NCBI GenBank assembly: GCA_027924645.1
Contig: BSBN01000860.1
Coordinates: forward strand, 2,790,001 to 2,854,000
Length of the DNA stretch: 64,000 nt
Reading direction: 5' to 3'
Source of the DNA: Cunninghamia lanceolata
Lineage: Eukaryota > Streptophyta > Pinopsida > Cupressales > Cupressaceae
This document shows positions 47,461 through 58,603 of the stretch, piece after piece (the stretch's first letter is position 1; each line of letters opens with the position of its first letter). The notes beneath the pieces were generated by a model that made no database searches, was not told the DNA's origin, and worked only from the letters and a program-made list of their open reading frames with translations. The translations under genes were made by a program, and so were the position numbers.

Positions 47461-48560
47461 ATGTTTATGTCAGATAGAGAAAGTGAAGGAGGGGCTAGAG
47501 AGATGCCTCCAAAGGGAATGACCACCGAAGTGGTCAAGAAATTTAAGGAAATGGAGGAGCTGATCAAGACTGGAGTCAAGGAAGCACTCCAGGCTGAGTT
47601 GAAAACCTTAGGAAAAGGCAAGAAACCAGACGAGGAGTCTGATGGAGAAGAAGAAGATGGGGAAGAGGAAACAACCCTAGGACAGACAGATATATCTGCA
47701 TATCAGAAACAATTTCTGGAGGCCATAAAATCACTTGGTAAGGAATCGTCTGAATCAAGAATGGAGATTCCAATGTTTTACAAAAAGATGGACGCAGAAG
47801 AAGTCATCGAATGGGTCGAGGCTTTAAACAACTACTTCGAGTACAAGGAGGTACTGGAGAATAGAAGAGTCAAGTTTGCAAAGACAAAACTGAAGGGCGC
47901 TGCACTCACATGGTGGAACTACACCCAGGGAGAAAGGGTGAAGAGTGGCAAGAGCATGATCTCATCCTGGAGTCGGATGGTAGAAAGGATCAAGGCTCAG
48001 TTCCTACCAGCAGATTATGAAGTGCAGATATACAGAAAAATGCAGAACCTCAGGCAAAAGGATATGGATGTATCCACCTATACAGAGGAATTTCAGAAAT
48101 TGACTCTAAGGTGTGGACATGCTGAGGATGAGAAAGGAAGAGTTTCCAGGTATATTAATGGCCTGAAGTATAGTATACAAGATGAGATTACCATCTTGAC
48201 ACCAGACACCGTGGACAAGTGTTTCTAGGTGGCACTGAGAGTAGAAGAGAAATTGAAAAGAAAGGGAGAACAACAGAACAGAGGTAGAGGTGGAAAGAAT
48301 TTTAGGGGCAAAAATAGCATTGGTGGCAGAAATTAGTTCCAGAAAAATCAAGGGGAGTCTAGTCAGCAAGAACGCAGTGGAGAATCTAGTTCCAGAGAGG
48401 GTTTCAAAGGAAGAAGACCCAACAGGAGAGGCAGATATGGTGGACCAGGCAGAGGTCCTGATGTCTTCATGGGAAGATGTTATAATTGTACCCAAATTGG
48501 GCACACAACAGGTAGGTGTCTGGAGAAAGCCTCAAGCTCTTGTGGAGGAGAGAGAAGGAG
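47461..48560 (+). pseudogene. Gypsy-2 gag with zinc knuckle
   Basis: The frame from 47,461 runs 255 codons to a stop at 48,226. An acidic Lys/Glu-rich N-terminus includes DEESDGEEEDGEEE. The Retrotrans_gag core follows with MPMFYKK-like IPMFYKKMDAEEVIEWVEAL, LKGAALTWWNYTQ, IKAQFLPADYE and YTEEFQKLTLRC. After the stop the frame goes on with LRVEEKLKRKGEQ and a Gly/Arg/Ser-rich linker. The CCHC knuckle C-YN-C-TQIG-H-TTGR-C lies at about 48,478-48,522. Few lesions; close to intact. Confidence 0.9.
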
Positions 48561-49346
48561 CCAGCTGATTCAAGAAGAAGATTGTCAGAGTGTGACTTCA
48601 CCTATGGGAAGTGCAGATCCAACACAAGATGGAGAAAGTCTCATGATGAGAAGAACGATGCTGAAGGTACCACAAAATGAAGAACCAATGCAAAGGAAAA
48701 CACTATTCAGAACTTTGTGTAAAGTTTCCAGCAAGAGGTGCAAGGTAATTGTTGATTTTGGCTCCACTGAAAATTTAGTTTCAGTAGAAATGGTAGAGAA
48801 ATTGAATTTTAGAAGATTACCACATGTGAGTCCATACAAAGTGTCATGGCTGAACAAAGGGCAACAAGTCTTGGTTGATGAACAAGCTTGGGTCAAATTT
48901 CAGATAGGGGAATATGGAGATAAACTTTTGTGTGATATAATTCCCATGGATGCATGCCATTTACTGTTAGGTAGACCTTGGTAGTATGATGTACAAGCCC
49001 AACATGATGGTAAATCCAATTCCTTTGTGATCACTAAGAATGGTAGACAGTATAAGATGGATCCTTTACCAGAAGAAGGTGTAGACAAGAATGTAGGCTC
49101 AAGCATCATGTTAGTAAGTGGGAAAGAGTTTCTCCATACTCTAAAAGAAGAGAGAACCCAGGGGTATTCTATGATTTTGAAACCTAAAGACAATTCTGAT
49201 TCATCTAAAAATAGCAAGGAAAAGGTCCCCAAGGAAGTGCAGGAATTGTTAGACAGGTATAAGGGTATCATGGTGGAGGATATGCCCAATGTTCTACCCC
49301 CTGTGAGAGACACAAGTCATTAGATTGACTTCATCGCAGGATCCAC
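48561..49346 (+). pseudogene. Gypsy-2 protease region, DSG changed to DFG
   Basis: KVIVDFGSTENLVS places the catalytic Asp at 48,754, but the Ser of the usual Asp-Ser-Gly reads Phe (TTT, one C-to-T step from TCT). It continues with FQIGEYGDKLLCD, IIPMDACHLLLGRPW and a stop at 48,982. The linker to RT contains KEFLHTLKEERTQ and VPKEVQELLDRYKGIM, then a stop at 49,321. Confidence 0.86.
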
Positions 49347-50600
49347 ATTGCCATATAAACCAGCTTATAAAATGACGCCTAACCAGAATGAGGAGATTGC
49401 TAAACAAGTACAAGAACTATTGGATAATGGTTTGTTGAGGAAAAGTCTTAGTCCATGTGCTATACCCACAGTTTTAGCTCCCAAGAAGGATGGCAAATGG
49501 AGGTTATGTACTGATTCAAGAGCCATAAATAAGCCCAGAATAGAGGACCTCATGGATTGTTTGGGAGGAGCTTGGTATTTTTCTAAAATTGATCTCAAGA
49601 GTGGATACCATCAGATTAGGATTAGACAAGGGGATGAATGGAAGACAACCTTTAAGACTAATGAAGGTCTTTATAAGTGGCTGGTGATGCCATTTGGTCT
49701 ATCTAATGTTGCTAGTACTTTCATGCATCTAATGAAAGAGGTATTGAAAGATTTTATTGGCAAATTTGTTGTTGTCTATCTTGATGATATTCTGGTTTTC
49801 AGCAAGACAAAGGAAGAACATTTGCAGCATTTGGAACAGGTGTTGAAGAAGCTGCATGAGGAGAAACTGATGATCAATATGGAGAAGAGTATCTTCATGA
49901 AGGAAGAACTCACATACCTTGGATTTGTGATATCCCATGGTAGTTTGAAAATAGATCCAGAGAAGGTAAATGCTATTCTGTCTTGGCCAGTGCCTAAAAT
50001 AGTGAGTGATGTGAGAAGTTTTCATGGGTTAGCAACATTTTATAGGAAATTCATAAGAGGATTCAGTCATGTTTGTGCACCCATTCTGGATACCATAAAA
50101 GGAGGATAGAAATGTAAGTTTGTTTGGAATAGAGCAGCTGATGAATCTTTTAAGATTCTCAAACAAAAAATAGCTGAGAAACCCATTTTGGTTTTGCCTG
50201 ATTTTAATAAGTTGTTTACTATGGAATGTGATGCTAGTAACCTTGCCATTGGTGCCGTCTTGAGTCAGGAAGGCAGACCTATTGCATTCTTTAGTGAAAA
50301 GCTGAATGATGCTAAAAGGAAGTATTCCACATATGATCTAGAATTGTATGCAATGGTTCAAGCATTGAAAAAATGGAGACATTATCTCTTGCCCAAGGAA
50401 TTCATTGTTTATACTGACAACCATGCTTTGAGTTTTCTGAATTCGCAGGAGAAGCTAAATCACAGGCATATGAAGTGGGTTGAACAACTTCAGGGGTATA
50501 CTTTTTCCATCAAACATAAGAAGAGACAAGCCAACAAAGTGGCAAATGCTTTGAGTAGACGAGTGTGCACTATACAGGAAATCTAGTTGCAAAGTGTGGG
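49347..50600 (+). pseudogene. Gypsy-2 reverse transcriptase and RNase H
   Basis: RT at 49,348-50,109 reads [21 protein letters not shown] start, [20 protein letters not shown] and [29 protein letters not shown] and the catalytic YLDD (49,777-49,788) follow, then [17 protein letters not shown] and [13 protein letters not shown]. Compared with Gypsy-1, about nine residues (27 nt) are missing right after INK at about 49,533. RNase H at 50,188-50,586 has MECDASNLAIGAVLSQEGRP, KKWRHYLLPKEF, YTDNHALSFL and NALSRR. Stops lie at 50,107 and 50,584. Confidence 0.9.
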
Positions 50601-52058
50601 AGTGGATTCTCTCAAGAATATGTACCAGGATGATGAAGACTTCAAGGAGATATATGTAGTTTGTTCACAATTTTTAGATTCCTATCATTCTAATTTTTTT
50701 GAATATTTGTTATAGCAAGGGCTACTGTTCAAAGGCAACCAACTGTGTGTGCCTAGGTGTTCCATGAGGGAGAACATCATAAAAGAGAAACATTGTGGTA
50801 GTCTTGGAGGTCATTTTGGATTGGACAAGACGTTGGAACAAGTGAGAAGGCTTTACTTCTGGCTTAAGATACAAACTAATGTCAGGAAATTTGTGGAAAC
50901 TTGTAGCATTTGTCAGAGGGCAAAAGGAACTTCATCTAATGCAGGTCTCTATCAACCACTTCCAATTCCCCAAAGGCCATGGGAATGCATCAGTATGGAT
51001 TTTTTTTGGGTCTTCCCCAGACTCAAAAGGGATTTGACAGTGTATTTGTGGTTGTTGACAAGTTTAGTAAAATGGCTCATTTTGTGCCATGTAAATGTAC
51101 TAACGATGCTTCACATATTGTTGGTCTTTTCTTCAGGGAGATAGTAAAAATTCATGGTTTACCATTGAACATAGTTACTGACAGAGATCCCAAGTTTGTG
51201 GGTCATTTTTGGAGGACATTGTGGAAGAAATTGGGCACCCAATTATCTTTCACATCTGCATATCACCCTCAGATGGATGGACAAACTGAGGTGGTGAATA
51301 GATCACTGGGTAATCTTTTGAGGTGTTTGACTAAACAACATGGAGAAGTATCGGATATGATCATCCCACAAGTAGAATTTGCATATAATGACTGTCAATC
51401 GGAGCAAAAGAAAGAGTCCTTTTGAAGTTGTATATGTGAATCATCCCAAGGGAATTTTGGAGCTCGGGGTCTCCCGAACATGGAGAAAAGGAGTGCACAA
51501 GGAGAAGATTTTATAGTTAGCATGAAGGATATCCACGATGCTGTAAGGGACACTATCCAAAAGAACACAGGGAAATACAAAGAGAGAGTTGATCAGAGGA
51601 AGAAGGACGTACAATACAAGGTCAGAGATTTGGTGATGGCTTATCTAAAGAAGGAAAGACTTTCAAAGTGTAGCCAACGAAGCTTCTTTTGAAGAAGATA
51701 GGTCCATGCAAGGTTGTACACAAATTTGGGCCTAATGCATATGAAATTGAACTTCCTCCAGGTTTAGCAATATCACCCATTTTTAATGTGGCAGATTTGT
51801 TTCCATTCAACGGAGCCACTGCAGCAGAGACAGAAGTTGAAGATGTAGAATGGATTTCTGATCTTCCACCCAGCCAACCAGTTCAGTTGGAATGTATTTT
51901 GGACACAAAGGTTCAGAAGAAGACTAGGCATAAAACTTAGAAGCAGTATCTGGTCAAATGGCATGGGTTACCTGATGAGGATGCAACTTGGATGAGCGAG
52001 GAAGACATCATCAAGCATGGGGTTAATATTTCAGACTTGGTTCCTCAAGGGACTTGAG
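50601..52058 (+). pseudogene. Gypsy-2 integrase and chromodomain
   Basis: The zinc-binding part at about 50,790-50,930 has KEHCGSLGGHFGLDKTLEQ and CSICQRAKG. A T8 run at 51,000-51,007 shifts the frame in the first catalytic block (SMDFF...). The core then continues at 50,979-51,425 with FVVVDKFSKMAHFVPC, TDRDPKFVGHFW (second Asp) and QMDGQTEVVNRSLGNLLRCL (Glu). The C-terminal part has KVRDLVMAYLKKERLSK and GPCKVVHKFGPNAYEIELP. A chromodomain segment at about 51,925-52,040 reads KQYLVKWHGLPDEDATWMSE. The end is at about 52,058. Stops and at least one frameshift are present. Confidence 0.88.
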
Positions 52059-52078
52059 TTCTGTTAACCTCGGGAGTA

Positions 52079-53113
52079 TCGTGCAGGGGCACCTAACACA
52101 ATTCATTTAAGTTCATGTTTTGTTTTAAATCATGTTGTAATAAGGTCTATTCGACCAATGCATGTAATTTCAATTTGTAGGGCCCAAGTACTTAGGTTGT
52201 AATTGTCAAATTAAAATAAGACAGTGGGTTTTCTCCCAGCCGCTTGGAGATAGTTAGTTTTGCTTCCCTAGCCACTTGGAATCATTCTCCCAGCCGCTGG
52301 GAATAGGGTTGTAGTTCTTCTGGGTGAATCTATAAAACCCAGAGACAGGAACAAGATTAAGCATGATGATCAGTATTGTAGTCAGATCGATTGAATGTAA
52401 TCAAGCATTGTTAAGGAGAATCAAACTATTTCTATGTTGTCAATTTTGTTTCCCATCCTCTGTACATACGAAATTGTATAGTGTAGTTTTCTTTCCCTTC
52501 TATTTTTCCATTGCTGCAGTATGTCGATTTGAAGCATTCCACTGATAAGATTTCTGTCGAAATCAGTGGAATGGCTTCATTGTATATATATTTGTTTTCA
52601 TTTCCTATTTGTTTCAATGTTTCGATGGTGCAGATGTTCTAGTTCGCAGGTCATGCACAATAGTTTGCCTAGCATTTTGTATGTGCTAGGGTTCGAAGAA
52701 GGTAGACTGTGCATTGGAGAATCGGCGTAGAAAACCCTAGGTGGCTGATGGTAAATGTCTCGTCAGTGAACGAAGAACAGAGGAGGTTTATTGGAAGGGA
52801 TCTAGAGTCGACGACTGTGGAGTAAGTCTTGCCGAAGGAGCTGAGACTATCAGCGCATCGGCCAAGGAATGCAAGTTCGTTGAAAGGTGGAAGTCAAGAC
52901 TGGTGGTGAGAGGTCGCAGGAGTCCGCCGAAAGTTGAAGTCACAATGGGGTCAATGTATATCGACATATTGGAAGGATGAACAAAGAGTTCACCATTGAT
53001 ACATGCAGTGACCGAGTGTAATGGTGAATCAGTGCATGTAAACATGTGATAACAAGTCAAGCGATGTGCATGAGTTGATCTATTTGTCCGCTTCTATTGT
53101 GTGCTCTGCATCA
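52079..53113 (+). repeat. Gypsy-2 3' LTR
   Basis: Starts TCGTGCAGGGGCACC, ends GTGCTCTGCATCA, and is followed at once by the AAGAT duplication. It lacks the 1.39-kb insertion and so serves as the empty-site control for it. The match to the 5' LTR is close. Confidence 0.91.
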
Positions 53114-53829
53114 AAGATCCTTTCTTATCTTCACAAATCTATTTGATTTTGCAGAAAAGCTTTCACCTAGATCATATCTTTGCTTTCCATACATACTGGC
53201 CTTTAATGCAGATTCAGACTTAAAGGAAGAGAATCACCAAACTCACTCATTTCAAATGCTGAAAGCTTGCCAACTAACTGATGTTTTGTGACTATTGTTA
53301 CTGTCCCGATTTCTTCAATGGTTGCAGCCTTGTGCTTGTAAGCTGCAAGTAAGGATCTGAGCACCTTGGAAACAATTTATGATTCATCCAATACTCCACC
53401 TACATTTTTGATACCGGTCACAAGTTCATTTACTTTCTGCATGTAGGAAGTAATGTTTTCATCTTTAATCATTACCAATATTTCATATTTTCCCTTCAGG
53501 ATTTGTAGCTTGGCACATTTAACATATTTGTCACCTTCATACAGATTTTCCAATTTACTCCAGATCTCATGAGTAGTTTGCAAATCTAGGACATTTTCCA
53601 ATTTGGTATCAGATAGGGCACTTAATAATGCTTCTTTGGCTTGAGTGTTGCATTCAACATCTCTGAGTTCATCTATATTTGAGGGTCCATTCTTCAGAAT
53701 CTTATACACATTCTTCGGTATTGTCCAAAAGCCATCACCCATACATTCTAGATGACACTACATGCGTACCTTCTAGAGGGAGTAATTTGTTCCATCAAAT
53801 CTCAGACTTTCCTTTTTGTAGATCGACAT
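53114..53829 (-). pseudogene. Copia-A gag, N-terminal part
   Basis: The start at 53,829 opens MSIYKKESLRFDGTNYSL, where the usual Trp that follows is a stop codon. Next is LECMGDGFWTIP. The frame at 53,742-53,377 has ALLSALSDTKLENVL, THEIWSKLENLYEGDKYVK and MQKVNELVTGIKNVGG, the UBN2-type Copia gag pattern. It continues in pieces to the Gypsy-2 junction at 53,118. Confidence 0.86.
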
Positions 53830-53871
53830 CTTGGATCTCCTCAAGTGGTCAAGCTTCTTTTAGAGGAACTT

Positions 53872-53884
53872 GGCTCTTATACCA
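53872..53884 (-). other. Copia-A primer-binding site
   Basis: On the + strand GGCTCTTATACCA is the complement of the initiator-methionine primer site with one difference. It is two bases from the 5' LTR (53,887). Confidence 0.88.
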
Positions 53885-53886
53885 AT

Positions 53887-55225
53887 TGTTGGAAATAGTT
53901 CGGACAACTAAGAGGGGGGGTGAATTAGTTGTCCCTAAACTTTAACTTTTTCTGAACCTTTTAAATCTTCTTTATAATCAGATTAATGATGAAAACATTT
54001 AAGCATAAATCAACATATGAGCAGAAACAACATGAACACACAACACCAGAATTTTGACGTGGAAAACCTAGTTAAGGGAAAAACCACGGTGGGGGTTAAC
54101 CCACAAAAATGCGTACCCTGTTAAAAGTACTTAAGAAAATGGAAGGCACATGCCTTTGGGTGCACTGCCTAGAGCTCACTGCTGAAGAAGAGGCTCACTA
54201 CCTATAAGAAATTATTATTTATATAGAGATAATGAACTGAGAAATAGCATCTACATTCATGCCTGAATCAGTCCCTTTGAAGGCTCAAAACTTCTGCACT
54301 TATCTTTAGATTCTTCTCCACTAACTCTTCACTCTATACTCCCTTTGCTCCTCTTCTTCTCTGCTCTTCTTTTGATCCCTTCTTCAGATTTAATTCATTG
54401 TGTACAAGGATGCTTTTCAACAACTCTTCAATAAGTATTTATATGCTTCATCAACCTTGGAATGATCAACAAGGTCGGCTAAACTTGACGCAGATCATCA
54501 CACTGTCAGCCAAATACAACCGAGGCTTGAATCTTCTTCTACAACCACGCCACGGTTCATAAAAATGCTCTTAGATCATCCGCAACATGCTAGGAACATC
54601 CGGTCGGCCAAGACTGGGAAGAACATCAACCTCAAAGAAGAAATCTTCAATCAACAAGCTCAAACTTCAGTGCGGACCTCCAACATAGTAGCCACATGAT
54701 CTAGAGACCTCCACAAGCGCATTGACATTACCAATAACATTCACTTTAAACCAAATTACCAGAATAATTTGTATCTTCCTCTAGAACCTCAAGAACACTA
54801 TCTGCCATGATTGTCAAACTAGAAAGATAGCTTGCAGACCTCCAAACCCCTAACCACTGGAGTTGATAATACATATTGATTTCCTAGACATGCCTCTAGA
54901 TCCGCAGATCATCATTTTACATTACCGGAGCAATCCAGACCTCTTTCCTGTCACTCTGTCTCTCCTAAATAATGTAGGAACCGATTTTACTTAGATGGCT
55001 ATAACTTCTTCAGATCTTAATGTGAACCTCTCAAATCTTAACTGAAGCTTCTTCAACAAAACCTTTGCATAGCCATATGGTCTGCATATATTGATCTCCA
55101 TTAATTCAATATCCTCAACAATCCGGTCTTCTATACAGACAACAAAATAGGATATAGTTGACACCAATGGCAACAATGATATGTTGACATCAATGACAAC
55201 ACCACTTAGGCACATATTTGCAACA
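53887..55225 (-). repeat. Copia-A 5' LTR
   Basis: Collinear with the left LTR and nearly the same length. It contains the GACGTGGAAAACCTAGTTAA..GGGAAAAACCACGG module at about 54,056-54,089. It abuts the Copia-B gag sequence at 55,226. Confidence 0.93.
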
Positions 55226-55814
55226 TAAACAACATCTTTATAACTTTCATCCATGGATTTTCCTCTAAGTTCTTCACTTAACAAAGCAACAACAAGATCT
55301 TCAAGTTTAGACTCAAAACTCTTTGCACCAATAGGCATACTTAGATTATACCATTTATTGAATAAAGAGCAAAGAAAAATTATACATTTATCCTCCCCAT
55401 CTATCTTGACACCAATTCAAGCTAGTTGGCTTACAATAAGATTAATTGTATTAGGATAATCCACTACAAAGTTTCCTTCATTAATTTTAAATTAATATAG
55501 TTTCCTTTCAAGAAACAAATTATTAATAAGAATATTAGTTTGATTCAATGCACCTATCTTTTTCCACAAATTATGTGTAGTAGCTTCTTCTAATACATTC
55601 ATAAGAACTAAATAGGAAACACATAACTAGATGGTACTTGTTTTTTCTTATCAAGATTATCATAATATTTATGCTTCACACAAAAAGGTTTCAATTTTTA
55701 GTCACTACAACCTATTTGATCCCTTTCTATTAAGAGATCATCCATCTCTAGTTTCCATACCTCATAGAGTTACTTGTTGAACTTTTCAATTTTATCCATA
55801 AATGTACTTACCAT
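55226..55814 (-). pseudogene. Copia-B gag, N-terminal part
   Basis: The ATG at 55,814 opens MVSTFMDKIEKFNK, then YEVWKLEMDDLLIERDQIG, which fits the Copia gag F-N-G..W-K..M-x-D-L-L-I-x-R-D pattern. Near the Copia-A junction it reads LEDLVVALLSEELRGKSMDE (about 55,310-55,250). Stops break it. It continues beyond Copia-A at 39,880 with VRGRSKEMR. Confidence 0.78.
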
Positions 55815-55925
55815 GATTTTTACAACACAAATTTGATTTTTACTAAATCAACAAATTCTCTAATTATAATAAAAAACACACAACACAAAGAAAGACATCC
55901 TTCTCTTCCAGTGAAGCCAAAACTA

Positions 55926-55938
55926 GACTCTAAGATTA
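55926..55938 (-). other. Copia-B primer-binding site, heavily decayed
   Basis: GACTCTAAGATTA on the + strand resembles the complement of the initiator-methionine primer site only partly. The call rests on its position between gag and the LTR. Confidence 0.4.
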
Positions 55939-55943
55939 AATTT

Positions 55944-57474
55944 TGAGAATTCAAGTTAGAGGTTACAACAAGACATTAATTTTGGTGATCAAATTTTATT
56001 TAATTTGTAACAAATCATTAATTAGTAATAATAAGAGTAGAAATTAAGAGTTTTGATAACCACAAGATCATCCACAAAAGAAAGTAAAACATTTATATAC
56101 ATGGGAAAACCTTTTTAGGTAAAAAACCCACCAACAAAAAAGAGAACAAAATATTTTATTAATTTACAATAAGAGAATACATAATACACTCATCTCAACG
56201 TCTCCCTTCAATCTATATTAATCTACTAGCATGACCTTGCTTCAAATTGTGATGTAAAAATACTTTCCCAAGCCCTCATTTATAGTAAAATAGGCTAAGG
56301 AAAACCACTAGGATAGCAAATCAACCAAGAAAACCAACAAGTAGATAACATGCCATGTGTCTAGGAGTTATGTATAACATTTTATAAGGTTCTTCACCCT
56401 TACCACCAACCTAGGTGTCCATCCTCACAAGAGGACAAATGCAACCCACTAAAAGATGAAACAACCACCTAGGTGCCCAAATGATAAAGAAATGCATAAT
56501 ACACTAAGCATCTCCCTTCAATTTCTTTGTCTCCTTCAATCTATATTAATCTAGAAACATGACCTTTCTCCAAATTGAGATGTAAAACTACTTTCCCAAT
56601 CCCTTAAATTTTTATAGTAAATAGGCTAAGGAAAACCGCTAGGATATTAATTAAACCAATAAAAACCACCAAGGATATAACATGACACATGTCTAGGAGT
56701 TATATGTAACATTTTAGAAGGTTATTTACCCTTCCCACCAACCTAGGTGTTCATCCTCAGAAGAGGACAAATGTAACCCAGTAAAAGATGAAACAACAAC
56801 CACCTAGCCACCCGAATAAGATAGAAATACATAATACACTCAAGTTGTCCCTTCAATCTTTGTCTCATTCAATCTATATTATCTAGTAGCATCTCCTTGC
56901 TTCAAATTGTGATGTAAAACTACTTTCCCAAGCCCTCATTTTATAGTAAAATAGGATAAGTAAAACCACTAGGATAGTAAATCAACCAAGCAAGACCACC
57001 AAGGAGATAACATGGCATGTGTCTATGAGTTACTTATAACATTTTAGAAGGTCCCTCACCCTTCCCACCAACCTTTGTGTCCATCCTTACAAGAGGACAA
57101 ATCTAGCCCACTAAAAGATGAAACAACAACCACTTAGGCATTTAAATCAGATAGTCAACTTTGTAACCCCCAAATGATGAACTTAGAACATAAATCTCCA
57201 TCATAGAATACATTACATTCATGCCAAATGGCCAAGGATGCATTATAATGTAACCCCTATATAATTCTCTTTACAACCAACATTTCCAAGTGGTTAGAAG
57301 AATATTTCTCTTCACATGTGCTTCCAACCACCACATCAGCATCCCATTTCACCCATTCCATTGTATTTGGAGATACACACATAAAATAAGACTTACATAT
57401 TCCTAAATATAACATCTAGATTACAACCTTATTTACAAGGACTTGCAAGGTGAATAACACACCTACTCCTAACA
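55944..57474 (-). repeat. Copia-B 5' LTR with internal triplication
   Basis: On the + strand it runs from TGAGAATTC to CACCTACTCCTAACA. Its right ~325 bases match the partial 3' LTR at 36,196-36,520. The middle is expanded by three tandem copies of a ~330-bp unit. It carries the ATGGGAAAACC..GTAAAAAACCCACC module at about 56,100-56,132. Confidence 0.72.
56172..57150. repeat. Threefold tandem repeat of about 316-334 bp in the Copia-B LTR
   Basis: Copies begin with GAAATRCATAATACACT-type words at about 56,174, 56,489 and 56,823. Each goes on through CCTTCAATCTATATTA, ATGTAAAACTACTTTCCCA, AAAACCACTAGGAT, CATGTGTCTAGGAGTTA and CACCAACCTAGGTGTCCATCCT, ending AAAAGATGAAACAAC. Divergence between copies is moderate. 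Confidence 0.85.
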
Positions 57475-58603
57475 TTTTCAATGTTGTCATATCTAAGCAC
57501 CATTTTAAAATATGTGTCATAACCCACCATTAACTTGTATACAAGTGAAAAGTGAGGATCTACAATAGTCCCACCAATTGGGATGTCCAAATTACATGAT
57601 AAATAATATTTGAAAATGCTTAAAAATGGAATCCTAGAGATTTTCCATAGGGGCCTAAGATCCTTATTCTCAAAAATAATTAAAAAGAAAATTATTTTTG
57701 GTTGATGTCAATTGCTAGAACCTTGAGATACTCCTACACCAAACACCACAATTTAGTTTAGTGATCCATTTAAATTTCCCAGACATTATTCTATTAAAAT
57801 TTTAAATTGAATCATTTTGTGACAATAAATGGTGCATGATTGGAACCTAATCACCTAAAGTTTATAATACACATTACAAATCTAAATCATATTCACCAAT
57901 AATATTACATTCTCACTTATTTTTGGGCCATGTCACCATTACTATTAAGTTCCCATTGCTTTTCGGACCATTTTTTGTTTGAAATAAATGTTTTGCAAGA
58001 ATCACCACTTAGAAATTATATATAATTAAGTTTTCAAGCACTACGCTGTGGCCCCTCAATGTAGGCTAAATTGTAGACAAATCTTACAGTCCTATAGTGA
58101 CAACAAGAGCATCAAACATGACTCTTTGTCTCCTTCATTATCATGGCCTCTAAAACTTAGGGCATACAGGGCCTCAAATATGATGATTACAAAGAATATA
58201 GGTAGTGTAGAGTTCATGTACTGATATTATTTTTAATGTTTGCATGGATAAGAAATTGAGATCTTTTATACAATTTGTGATAAGTATTCTCTTTATGCAA
58301 TGCTTGCAATGGCTCTCTAGTGTTTTTGTTGCAAGATGAGGCATGAATAGGATTTCCCACCTATGTGATCAACAAATAAATTGTGGTGATTCATGTATGG
58401 ATTGTAAGTGCCTGATAAAGTGTATTTAGTTGATAAAAGGATTGTTCTTATTGATCTTCAATTTTTAGATAAATTTTGTAGAAAAAATTTACATTTAAAA
58501 AGTGAATAAACTTACATTAGTTAATCTTTAAGTATTTTCCTCCTTGAAAATGTGAAGGAAAAAATCTTCATTTCCCACCATCAATTTCATCTTAATATGA
58601 TGG
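57475..58603. other. Intergenic DNA, nothing recognised
   Basis: AT-rich sequence flanking Copia-B on the right. There are no open frames, repeats or RNA genes that I can support. The right target duplication of Copia-B would start TTTTC at 57,475 but its left partner is lost. Confidence 0.45.

Larger units (their letters stand above)
44972..53113 (+). mobile_element. Gypsy-2: chromodomain Ty3/Gypsy element inserted in Copia-A gag
   Basis: LTRs lie at 44,972-47,407 (containing a 1.39-kb insertion) and about 52,079-53,113. The flanking duplication is AAGAT at 44,967-44,971 and 53,114-53,118. Removing the element rejoins Copia-A gag. Ends are TAGTGTAGGGG / TCGTGCAGGGG (decayed TGATGCAGGGG) and CTCTGCATCA. 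Gag, protease, RT, RNase H, integrase and chromodomain are all present, with fewer lesions than in Gypsy-1. The two elements are clearly related in every domain. Confidence 0.93.
39881..55225 (-). mobile_element. Copia-A: full-length Ty1/Copia element carrying Gypsy-2
   Basis: LTRs of 1,341 and 1,339 bp lie at 39,881-41,221 and 53,887-55,225. They start TGTTGGAAATAGT and end ATTTGCAACA. The flanking 5-mers are CAAAC (39,876-39,880) and TAAAC (55,226-55,230), a target duplication with one transition. Removing Gypsy-2 and one AAGAT leaves about 7.2 kb. It has PBS, gag, protease, integrase, RT, RNase H, and polypurine-type tracts next to the left LTR, all on the - strand. The LTRs are much alike, and pol has only a few lesions, so it is younger than Copia-B. 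Confidence 0.93.
36196..57474 (-). mobile_element. Copia-B: old Ty1/Copia element interrupted by Copia-A
   Basis: The right part is the 5' LTR (57,474-55,944), decayed PBS, and the first half of gag (55,814-55,231). The left part runs from 39,880 through the zinc knuckle, protease, integrase and RT to RNase H, a polypurine tract next to 36,521, and a partial 3' LTR (36,520-36,196). Copia-A lies between the halves with a one-mismatch 5-bp duplication. All domains are broken by stops. It is the oldest element of the nest. Confidence 0.82.

Noticed and set aside
54991..55338. 115-codon - strand ORF as a gene
   Set aside because: It joins Copia-B gag to antisense Copia-A LTR at the insertion junction.
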